Source: Spirochaetia bacterium (lineage in GTDB: Bacteria > Spirochaetota > Spirochaetia > PWKH01). From it: a stretch of DNA of 12,260 bases. The position numbers were made by a program, and so were the translations under genes. The stretch is from positions 1-12,260 of the forward strand of contig JAIPFU010000037.1 of the NCBI GenBank assembly GCA_021736505.1. Reading direction: 5' to 3'. Under the pieces are notes generated by a model, which searched no databases, was not told where the DNA came from, and saw only the letters and a program-made list of their open reading frames with translations. This document shows positions 7,442-12,260 of the stretch, one piece after another (position 1 is the first letter of the stretch; each line of letters starts with the position of its first letter).

Positions 7442-8137
7442 TTATTTCTCCTCCAACTTACCTTCATTCTCTCTTTTTCTGCATTCTTCAAGTATAGCTT
7501 TGGTTGCAGTAGCTCCGAATCTTACTGCTCCAGCTGCTCTGACATCCAAGGCAGCATCTAGAGTTCTTACTCCACCAGCCGCTTTAATCTTCACCTTCTC
7601 GCTGCATGAAGATCTCATGAGTTTCAGATCATGGATTGTTGCCCCTCCTGTTCCGAATCCCGTTGAGGTTTTAACAAAATCAGCTCCAGCAGTCTCAGCT
7701 AATTCGCATCCTTTTTTTATCAGTTTGTCATCCAGATAACAGTTCTCTAATATTACTTTTACAAGAGCATCATGTTCATGGGCTGCAGAAACTACTTCTT
7801 CAATTTCCCTTAAAACATATTGATAATCCTGCGAAAGGAGTTTACCGATGTTAATAACCATATCTAGTTCTATGGCCCCATTTCGAATTGCATCCATGGC
7901 TTCAGATACTTTAATGTCCTTTGTATGTGCACCATGGGGGAAGCCAATAACTGTAGTAACTTTAACCTCAGTTCCATTTAACATCTCTGATGCTAATCTG
8001 ACATCACAGGGGTGAACACAAACGGAAATTGTGTTATACGCTTTAGCCAATTCTAATCCTTCTTTGATCTGGTCCTGTGTCAAATTAGGTTTAAGCAGCG
8101 AATGGTCGATCATTTTTGCAATATCTTCAGTTTTCAT
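7442..8137 (-). CDS. deoC: Deoxyribose-phosphate aldolase (DeoC), class I
   Basis: Cytosolic aldolase that splits 2-deoxyribose-5-phosphate to acetaldehyde and glyceraldehyde-3-phosphate. 231 aa, typical of the short bacterial form. The Schiff-base lysine is Lys156 in DFVKTSTGF (153-161). The partner lysine is Lys185 in KIKAAGGVRT (183-192), and the catalytic Asp is Asp92 in ELDMVINIG (90-98). These match Asp102/Lys167/Lys201 of the E. coli enzyme. IDHSLLKP (10-17) and VIGFPHGAHTKDIK (63-76) are also hallmarks. ATG 8137 is preceded by AAGGAG at 7-nt spacing. It is the first gene of the seven-gene unit, behind a strong promoter. No deoA, deoB or deoD is present, so its job here may be to cleave a phosphosugar of the imported substrate rather than salvage nucleosides (inference). 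Confidence 0.95.
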   Translation of the reverse strand: MKTEDIAKMIDHSLLKPNLTQDQIKEGLELAKAYNTISVCVHPCDVRLASEMLNGTEVKVTTVIGFPHGAHTKDIKVSEAMDAIRNGAIELDMVINIGKLLSQDYQYVLREIEEVVSAAHEHDALVKVILENCYLDDKLIKKGCELAETAGADFVKTSTGFGTGGATIHDLKLMRSSCSEKVKIKAAGGVRTLDAALDVRAAGAVRFGATATKAILEECRKRENEGKLEEK

Positions 8138-8172
8138 CCTCGAACTCCTTATGTATCAAATGTATGTAACGT

Positions 8173-8195
8173 TTATAATATATGTAATATTATAA
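8173..8195. promoter_or_regulatory. Inverted repeat overlapping the deoC -10 box (candidate operator)
   Basis: Perfect 9-bp arms TTATAATAT (8173-8181) and ATATTATAA (8187-8195) flank a 5-bp centre. The right arm contains the -10 hexamer, so a bound repressor would block RNA polymerase. A 7-bp direct repeat TATGTAA also occurs at 8163 and 8181, one 18-bp step apart. Which regulator binds is unknown. The sequence is very A/T-rich, so some symmetry may be chance. Confidence 0.5.
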
Positions 8196-8216
8196 TTCGG
8201 TTTCATAAAATGTCAA
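8189..8216 (-). promoter_or_regulatory. Sigma70-type promoter of the deoC-ABC-epimerase operon
   Basis: On the minus strand: exact -35 TTGACA (8216-8211), 16-nt spacer, exact -10 TATAAT (8194-8189). It is about 50 nt upstream of the deoC start. A/T tracts upstream (8220-8260) could act as an UP element. Confidence 0.8.
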
Positions 8217-8280
8217 TGATGAATTCCATGTTTTTACATTTTGTTTTTTGAAATTAGATTTTGTAATGAATAGTGTATTT

Positions 8281-8358
8281 CAGTGTCTAAGCTCTTTCTA
8301 ACTAAATTTACTGTTAGAATGAAAGCTCTGCTTAATTTTGAAGCGAATGCATGTACGG
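8281..8358 (-). other. Weak hairpin region after the GntR-LacI regulator gene
   Basis: Past the regulator stop there is an imperfect stem made from AGCTCTTTCTAAC (8290-8302) and GTTAGAATGAAAGCT (8313-8327), around a 10-nt loop, with a 2-nt bulge. No U-run follows on the minus strand. It may be a weak terminator; read-through into the deoC operon cannot be excluded. Confidence 0.3.
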
Positions 8359-9372
8359 TTATCTACCCTGTTTACGAATTAGTGGATAGGTATGAAGAAC
8401 AACATGTCTTGCAGGACCAGTATCTCCGCTCAATCTGGCTTGAGCAGTTGAAATAGAGTGGTTTATCATATCATTCCAAGGGATTGCCATTGTGGAAAAG
8501 TTCATCTCTTCAGAAACAGGCATATTATCAAAGCCCATAATCATCGGCGGTTTTACTCCAAAACTGACACAGTAGTCAAAAACTGCAGAAGCAAGCTTAT
8601 CATTACAACAAAACACAGCAAAAGATTCAGCTTCCTTCTGGTTAAATAATTCAATAATCCCTGGAGCTTTTTGATAAGCATCATTATAATGCCATGATTC
8701 TGCATATACCGTGTACGCTTCAGGAATGGCATCAATAAAACCTTCGGCACGTTTTCTGCTTCTAGAATCATCTTCAGGACCAGCAAAAAGAATATACAAA
8801 TTCTCAGGAAAGCTTTCATTTAAAATTTGCCCTGCGGAAAAGCCGCCGGAATAGTTATCTATTGTAATGCTGTCTACCCAAATTGATGAAAGTCCCGGTT
8901 CAGGCTCATCATTTAACAAAAAGCCGTACATACTCTTCTTATAAAGCTGCTTCTGCAGAAAACCAGTATTCAGCATAATCGGATACAATTCATCTGCAAG
9001 TTCTGCGGAAACATCTGCATCAACAATATGATAGGGTATCTGCAAAGATGAAAGCTGTTTCTCCAGTTTATTCAGCAGATAAGCGCTATAGCTGGATTCT
9101 ATGAATGCACGCTCAGAAACATACAATCCGACTGCTTCATAAGTTTTTAAACTGCCTTTAACAAATGATCCAGATTGTTTTTTTCGCCCAAGATATCCCT
9201 CCTCCTCAAGCTCCTTAAGCAGCTTATGGGAAGTCAAATAACTGATATTGAATAAAGAGGCTATTTCTCGATTTGATAAGAATCTTTCTCCACTTTTATA
9301 GAATCCAGATTCAATACGGTCAATGAGTTTCTGCTTAACCCTAGTTACCTTTTCAGTTCTTGATTTGGGCAA
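8359..9372 (-). CDS. GntR-type winged helix fused to LacI/periplasmic-binding sensor (AraR-like regulator)
   Basis: Transcription factor of 337 aa that combines a GntR-like DNA-binding head with a sugar sensor. Residues about 8-73 are the head (LIDRIESGFYKSGERFLSNREIASLFNIS, then LLKELEEEGYLGRKKQSGSFV as wing). Residues about 80-335 look like a LacI/Peripla_BP_3 domain (ITIDNYSGGFSAGQIL, LYILFAG, RKRAEGFIDAI, FAVFCCNDKLASAVFDYC, IMGFDNMPVSEEMNFSTMAIPW). AraR of Bacillus subtilis has the same layout. The start codon is TTG (9372-9370), with AGAGGAG 11 nt upstream and no nearby in-frame ATG or GTG. It lies 29 bp after the aldolase gene and is probably co-transcribed with it. It likely senses a free sugar and controls the divergent promoter region at 10836-10944 and perhaps the deoC promoter (inference). 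Confidence 0.88.
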   Translation of the reverse strand: MPKSRTEKVTRVKQKLIDRIESGFYKSGERFLSNREIASLFNISYLTSHKLLKELEEEGYLGRKKQSGSFVKGSLKTYEAVGLYVSERAFIESSYSAYLLNKLEKQLSSLQIPYHIVDADVSAELADELYPIMLNTGFLQKQLYKKSMYGFLLNDEPEPGLSSIWVDSITIDNYSGGFSAGQILNESFPENLYILFAGPEDDSRSRKRAEGFIDAIPEAYTVYAESWHYNDAYQKAPGIIELFNQKEAESFAVFCCNDKLASAVFDYCVSFGVKPPMIMGFDNMPVSEEMNFSTMAIPWNDMINHSISTAQARLSGDTGPARHVVLHTYPLIRKQGR

Positions 9373-9383
9373 AGAATTAGTAT

Positions 9384-9390
9384 CTCCTCT
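9384..9390 (-). promoter_or_regulatory. SD site that supports a TTG start for the GntR-LacI regulator
   Basis: AGAGGAG on the minus strand, 11 nt before TTG 9372. The spacing is slightly long, but no ATG or GTG is in frame close by. Confidence 0.55.
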
Positions 9391-9401
9391 ATTAAAAGAA
9401 A

Positions 9402-10052
9402 TTAATAAAAACTCTGAAGAAGCGCTAAATCACTTCTATAAGAATCACAAGCTTCCTTTACTAGGGGCTGATCAATTAAAGCCCTCACCTGTTCAGGAAA
9501 TATGAAACCTGACATTATACCTTGCTCCGCATAAAAGCTGATATCTGTAGCATTGTATATACCAGTACATATTTCTACTTCAAGATTCTGCGAATCAATG
9601 ATTCTCTGCATACGAATAACTTCTTCGATCTTTGATGAAATACCCGCCTGCTGTATCATTCTGCTGTAAGGTGCTACCGCAACAGCCCCAGCCGCAGCTG
9701 CTAAAAGCATCAAAGGAGCCGTGGGTACAATCGTTGCCATTGCAGCACTGCCCTGATCAGTAAGAGTTCGAATAACGCGGAGGCCCTCGGGACTAGCAGG
9801 AACTTTTATATGCATTTTCTCCGAATCAAGCTCCAGCATCATTTCAGCCTCTTTCATCATCTCTTGATATGAACCATCACCAATTTGATAATACAAATAA
9901 TCAGCAATGGTGCAAAGTCCTTTAAAAATAGTCCGCGGGTCATCTTTTTCCTTTGCCACGACAGCAGGATTCGTTATGATACCTTCAAAAAAACCTAAAG
10001 ATAAGAGTTCTTCCGCCTCTTTCTGATTTGCTGATGCCAACCAAAATTTCAT
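9402..10052 (-). CDS. Fructose-6-phosphate aldolase/transaldolase-like protein (TalC/FSA type)
   Basis: Class I (beta/alpha)8 aldolase, 216 aa, the length of FSA and short transaldolases (about 215-220). The Schiff-base lysine is Lys83 in HIKVPASPEGL (81-91). ITNP (26-29) holds the conserved Asn28. Gln56, Thr107 and APYSR (127-131, Tyr129) fall at FSA positions Gln59, Thr109 and Tyr131. The N-terminus reads MKFWLASAN, where the family has a FIDTAN/YLDTSD pattern; the conserved catalytic-site Asp6 is therefore Ala6, and FSA Thr26 is Ile26. The enzyme may have altered activity or a different substrate, or be non-catalytic. ATG 10052 is preceded by GAGGAGG and lies 24 bp after the SIS gene. It probably cleaves a ketose phosphate made by the ROK kinase or SIS protein (inference). 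Confidence 0.88.
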   Translation of the reverse strand: MKFWLASANQKEAEELLSLGFFEGIITNPAVVAKEKDDPRTIFKGLCTIADYLYYQIGDGSYQEMMKEAEMMLELDSEKMHIKVPASPEGLRVIRTLTDQGSAAMATIVPTAPLMLLAAAAGAVAVAPYSRMIQQAGISSKIEEVIRMQRIIDSQNLEVEICTGIYNATDISFYAEQGIMSGFIFPEQVRALIDQPLVKEACDSYRSDLALLQSFY

Positions 10053-10076
10053 TTTCTTTCCTCCTCTCTAAAATTA

Positions 10077-10835
10077 TTACAATTTTGCTATAAGTTTCTT
10101 ATAATCTTCGAATACTTTCTTTTCACGCTGCAGCATGTCATCAATATGATCAGAAACATTATGACTAGGATACATGGTAAGCTGAAAACCGCGCCTTTTT
10201 AGTAATTTAGCAGTTTCTGAGACAAGGGTATTCATAATAATAAGCGCTGCTGCAGTTGAAGCTCCTCCGGAAAGTTCTCCATCTCCGATTTCAACTATAG
10301 CGTCATGTGCCGGTACGCAGGTATCAATTACACAGGATACTGCATCATCCAAGCGTTTATTCATTGGCGGCTTCGGTTTCTGGGTATGAGCATGTGACAA
10401 AGACATAACAGCAATTACAGACATCCCAATTTTCTGCGCCTCTTCGGCCAATTCTATCGGTAAAGCATTAATTCCGGAGTGAGAAAAAACAATCAAAGTA
10501 TCTTCAGCAGTAAACCTGTAGTTTTCAAAAATAACTTCTGCCAACCCCGATGTCTGCTCAATAAATGACATTTGTCTCTGTCCGCCTTTTCCAATAACAA
10601 AACCATTGAATCCCAATACAGGTTCTGTAATTTGATGAAAACCTACAAAAGAACCGATACGCGGAAAAGCTTCCATACAAGGTAAAGCACTATGTCCAGC
10701 ACCAAATAAATTGACAATCCTGCCTGCTTGAATCGTATCGGCACAGATATTCACCGCCTTTTTAATGCTCTTATTATTCTCTGAAACAATATTATCAAGT
10801 ATACTCTGTATACCTTCAATAAAAGATACAGCCAT
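10077..10835 (-). CDS. SIS-domain sugar isomerase-like protein (SIS_2, UPF0309-like)
   Basis: 252-aa phosphosugar-binding/isomerase fold protein. Seen: GRIVNLFGAGHSA (38-50), the first nucleotide-binding-like loop of SIS domains; DTLIVFSHSGINALPIELAEEA (112-133) with the SxSGxNxxPIE phosphosugar loop (118-128); and IGMSVIAVMSLSHAHTQKP (136-154). Length and motif order match the UPF0309-type SIS proteins found in sugar operons, whose substrates are mostly unknown. It is neither MurQ nor GlmS by motif. The start is ATG 10835 (MAVSFIEG), not the ATG at 10877: AGAGGAG lies 6 nt upstream of the former, and the latter would overlap the promoter. It is the first gene of the SIS-aldolase-regulator unit and divergent from the ROK kinase. 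Confidence 0.87.
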   Translation of the reverse strand: MAVSFIEGIQSILDNIVSENNKSIKKAVNICADTIQAGRIVNLFGAGHSALPCMEAFPRIGSFVGFHQITEPVLGFNGFVIGKGGQRQMSFIEQTSGLAEVIFENYRFTAEDTLIVFSHSGINALPIELAEEAQKIGMSVIAVMSLSHAHTQKPKPPMNKRLDDAVSCVIDTCVPAHDAIVEIGDGELSGGASTAAALIIMNTLVSETAKLLKRRGFQLTMYPSHNVSDHIDDMLQREKKVFEDYKKLIAKL

Positions 10836-10841
10836 AAAGTT

Positions 10842-10848
10842 CTCCTCT
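10842..10848 (-). promoter_or_regulatory. SD site that sets the SIS gene start
   Basis: AGAGGAG on the minus strand, 6 nt before ATG 10835. The upstream ATG at 10877 has no SD and lies between the -10 and -35 boxes. Confidence 0.8.
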
Positions 10849-10857
10849 GCTAAAAAA

Positions 10858-10886
10858 ATTATAGTAGACGTTTTCAATTTTGTAAA
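10858..10886 (-). promoter_or_regulatory. Sigma70-type promoter of the SIS-aldolase-regulator unit
   Basis: Minus strand: -35 TTTACA (10886-10881), 17-nt spacer, exact -10 TATAAT (10863-10858), about 23 nt before the SIS start codon. The short leader leaves room for the SD only. Confidence 0.75.
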
Positions 10887-10893
10887 CTATAAT
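10865..10893 (+). promoter_or_regulatory. Candidate divergent promoter of the ROK kinase gene
   Basis: Plus strand: TATAAT (10888-10893) with TAGACG (10865-10870) 17 nt upstream, matching 4 of 6 -35 positions. It overlaps the minus-strand promoter almost completely, so the two would compete for polymerase. A second A/T-rich -10-like site (TATTAT, near 10918) is possible but lacks a -35. Confidence 0.45.
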
Positions 10894-10909
10894 ATACCAG
10901 TAAAGTTTA
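10883..10909. promoter_or_regulatory. Imperfect 27-bp dyad in the divergent promoter region (candidate operator)
   Basis: TAAACT (10883-10888) and AGTTTA (10904-10909) are perfect outer arms. With the inner bases, 9 of 13 pairs are symmetric about 10896. It covers the -35 of the SIS promoter and the -10 of the proposed kinase promoter, so one repressor could silence both. The AraR-like regulator encoded in the same unit is the natural candidate (inference). Confidence 0.45.
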
Positions 10910-10944
10910 TTTTTGATATATTATAAAAAATCAAGGAGCGAGAT

Positions 10945-11895
10945 ATGAACACCTATTATCTTGGTCTGGATATGGGCGGCACAAACCTTAAAGCAGCTGT
11001 TCTCGACAAACACCTGCAAGTAATAAAAACATTTTATTGCAAACCGGAAAATGGTAAATCCACACGAGAAATGTGCGCAGCTGAATGGAAAAAACTGATA
11101 AGCCCACATCTGAGAAAACTCGAAGATGAGTATCATGAAATACCATCCGCATTCGGTATATCCACACCGGGCATACCGCTGAAAGATCATTCGGCTATCG
11201 GTCATATGCCTGAACGACTTACAGATATACAAGGATTAAACTGGAGTTCATTATTGGATTTTTCAGGAACAATATATGCTATTAATGATGCAAAAGCTGC
11301 TTTCTTGGCAGAAATACAATCCGAGGAGCTGAAAAATAAAAAAAACATCTGCATGCTTACCCTTGGAACCGGTGTAGGAGGAGCTGCCATGGTGGATGGC
11401 ATTCTTTTGGAGGGTCACATAGGCAGAGCTGGTCATCTTGGAAATATCAGCGTTGATATGGACGGAATGAAGTCCTTGACAAATGTTCCAGGAGCACTGG
11501 ATAATCTTGTTGGCAACTGTCAGATTAAAGAAAGAACTCAGGGTTTGTACAAGGATCCACTCGATCTGGAAAAAGATTATGCTGCTGGAAAGACTATTGC
11601 TGTTGAATACTGGCTGAAAATGATTAAAGCTCTTGCTGTGGGAGCAGCTTCTCTTATTAATGTACTGGATCCTGAAGTTATCATTCTAGGCGGCGGCATT
11701 GCAAATGCCGGTGATAATCTTATGAAACCCTTAAAAGCATACTTAGATCTTTATGAATGGCGTCCGTACGGTACCCCCACCAAAATTATATTTGCATCGC
11801 AAGGTAACTTTTCGGGGGCGATTGGAGCAGCAATATTTGCTAAGACATGGCAGAATCAATCTTCTGATACAGATAGCAGACTAAAAATCAGATAA
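10945..11895 (+). CDS. ROK-family sugar kinase lacking the zinc motif
   Basis: Cytosolic ATP-dependent sugar kinase, 316 aa, normal for ROK. Seen: the phosphate-1 loop LDMGGTNLKAAVL (8-20), GISTPG (71-76), catalytic base Asp115 in INDAKAAFLAE (113-123), GTGVGGAAMVDG (141-152) and the C-terminal adenosine loop VIILGGGIANAG (245-256). There is no DNA-binding head, so it is a kinase rather than a ROK repressor. The usual GExGH and CxCGxxGC zinc block is absent: residues 160-168 read GRAGHLGNI, so Glu becomes His164 and His becomes Asn167, and the cysteine segment is replaced by a PGALDNLVGN stretch (182-191). This fits a zinc-independent ROK branch and perhaps unusual sugar specificity. ATG 10945 follows AAGGAG at 6 nt. 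It is divergent from the SIS-aldolase unit and probably supplies its phosphosugar. Confidence 0.9.
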   Translation: MNTYYLGLDMGGTNLKAAVLDKHLQVIKTFYCKPENGKSTREMCAAEWKKLISPHLRKLEDEYHEIPSAFGISTPGIPLKDHSAIGHMPERLTDIQGLNWSSLLDFSGTIYAINDAKAAFLAEIQSEELKNKKNICMLTLGTGVGGAAMVDGILLEGHIGRAGHLGNISVDMDGMKSLTNVPGALDNLVGNCQIKERTQGLYKDPLDLEKDYAAGKTIAVEYWLKMIKALAVGAASLINVLDPEVIILGGGIANAGDNLMKPLKAYLDLYEWRPYGTPTKIIFASQGNFSGAIGAAIFAKTWQNQSSDTDSRLKIR

Positions 11896-12081
11896 AAATA
11901 TTTGCACATATACAGATTCTCTTATTAAATGTACCTTAAAGGAAAGAACTTCTGAAATTCAATTTCTGCTGATACTTCCGTCATGCCTTTTCTAAAAAAT
12001 ATTTAGTACCAACTATGATTTCTTAACATAATAATACTTCAGTGCATGAACAACATATAAGCAAAGAGCCAACAGCATAAA

Positions 12082-12110
12082 TTGAATCAGTAGAAGCTTT
12101 AAAATATGAA
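12082..12110 (+). promoter_or_regulatory. Possible promoter of the methyltransferase gene
   Basis: TTGAAT (12082-12087), 17-nt spacer, TATGAA (12105-12110); each hexamer matches 4 of 6 consensus bases. It lies about 28 nt before the start codon. The rest of 11896-12137 shows no gene, only a short GAAATT-C-AATTTC palindrome (11954-11966) and no clear terminator for the kinase gene. Confidence 0.4.
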
Positions 12111-12137
12111 AAATTCCAACTTAGCCAGGAGAAAACC

Positions 12138-12260
12138 ATGCCGAAAAAAACGGAAAAGAAGGACAACTCAGATAAGCAGGATGCATCCTTCTACACCTCC
12201 ATATCCCGTTTCTATGACCACATATTCCCCTTTTCGCCGCAGCAGCAGCGCTTCATTATG
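12138..12260 (+). CDS. Probable class I SAM-dependent methyltransferase, N-terminus (runs off right edge)
   Basis: 41 codons from ATG 12138 to the edge, with AGGAG 7 nt upstream. After a lysine-rich head (MPKKTEKKD) and a polar linker comes SFYTSISRFYDHIFPFSPQQQRFI (17-40). The FYDHIFPFSPxQ pattern is the usual opening of small class I methyltransferases, before their SAM-binding GxGxG loop. That loop is beyond the window, so the assignment rests on the opening alone. The gene has its own ribosome site and is probably unrelated to the sugar locus. Confidence 0.65.
   Translation, partial: MPKKTEKKDNSDKQDASFYTSISRFYDHIFPFSPQQQRFIM

Noticed and set aside
10921..11232. Minus-strand frame opposite the 5' part of the ROK kinase gene
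   Set aside because: It is antisense to a clear kinase with intact motifs, and the protein looks like no family.
513..11895. Sulfoglycolysis by the transaldolase route (AGE/SIS isomerase plus transaldolase)
   Set aside because: No sulfoquinovosidase, sulfolactaldehyde-processing gene or sulfonate exporter is seen, and that route needs no ROK kinase or DeoC. It is possible only if other genes lie outside the window.
513..11895. Prophage, insertion sequence, CRISPR array, tRNA or rRNA
   Set aside because: There are no transposase or integrase motifs, no spaced repeat array and no cloverleaf. The only repeats are two short tandem duplications and regulatory dyads.
11954..11966. GAAATT-C-AATTTC palindrome as a terminator for the kinase gene
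   Set aside because: A 1-nt loop and no U-run make it a poor hairpin; it is A/T-rich enough to be chance.
11929..11985. 19-codon minus-strand frame (start MTEVSAEIEF) in the gap after the kinase gene
   Set aside because: It is short, has only a weak ribosome site, and matches nothing I recognise.

Overview
The window is low in G+C (around 40% or a little less by eye) and reads as one compact carbohydrate-use locus in a bacterium. Most genes lie on the minus strand, with strong Shine-Dalgarno (SD) sites and sigma70-like promoters. The source is uncertain. The binding-protein leader ending in CAEGQQEE resembles exported proteins of spirochaetes such as Treponema and Sphaerochaeta, but a Firmicute is not excluded.

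Layout. 1-265 (-): N-terminal part of a SEC-C zinc-motif protein that runs off the left edge. 266-512: no gene; a 17-bp tandem repeat upstream of the SEC-C gene and a hairpin terminator after the next operon. 513-8137 (-): seven genes in one direction, transcribed from right to left: deoC (class I deoxyribose-phosphate aldolase), a C_GCAxxG_C_C-type cysteine protein, the XylF-, XylG- and XylH-like parts of a sugar ABC importer, an N-acylglucosamine 2-epimerase (AGE) family enzyme, and a GntR/UTRA regulator. Spacing is tight, and a near-consensus promoter with a 9+9 bp inverted repeat lies ahead of deoC. 8138-8358: that promoter region. 8359-10835 (-): a second unit of three genes: a SIS-domain sugar isomerase-like protein, a fructose-6-phosphate aldolase/transaldolase-like protein, and a regulator joining a GntR helix-turn-helix to a LacI-type sensor. 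10836-10944: divergent promoter region with an imperfect 27-bp dyad. 10945-11895 (+): a ROK-family sugar kinase. 11896-12137: no gene; a possible promoter. 12138-12260 (+): N-terminus of a probable SAM-dependent methyltransferase that runs off the right edge.

How the genes may work together (inference). The ABC importer brings in a monosaccharide or small glycoside. The AGE enzyme epimerises or isomerises the free sugar, the ROK kinase phosphorylates it, the SIS protein isomerises a phosphosugar, and a Schiff-base aldolase cleaves it (transaldolase-like protein and/or DeoC) to central metabolites. Two sugar-responsive repressors of different architecture sit in the two units. The substrate cannot be read from the sequence. 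Several members depart from their family consensus at ligand or catalytic positions: aldolase Asp6 to Ala; the ROK GE-x-GH motif to GH-x-GN with no zinc cysteines; the binding-protein pocket; and one Cys of the C_GCAxxG protein. The locus may therefore handle a substrate not covered by the textbook xylose, ribose, allose or sialic acid routes.
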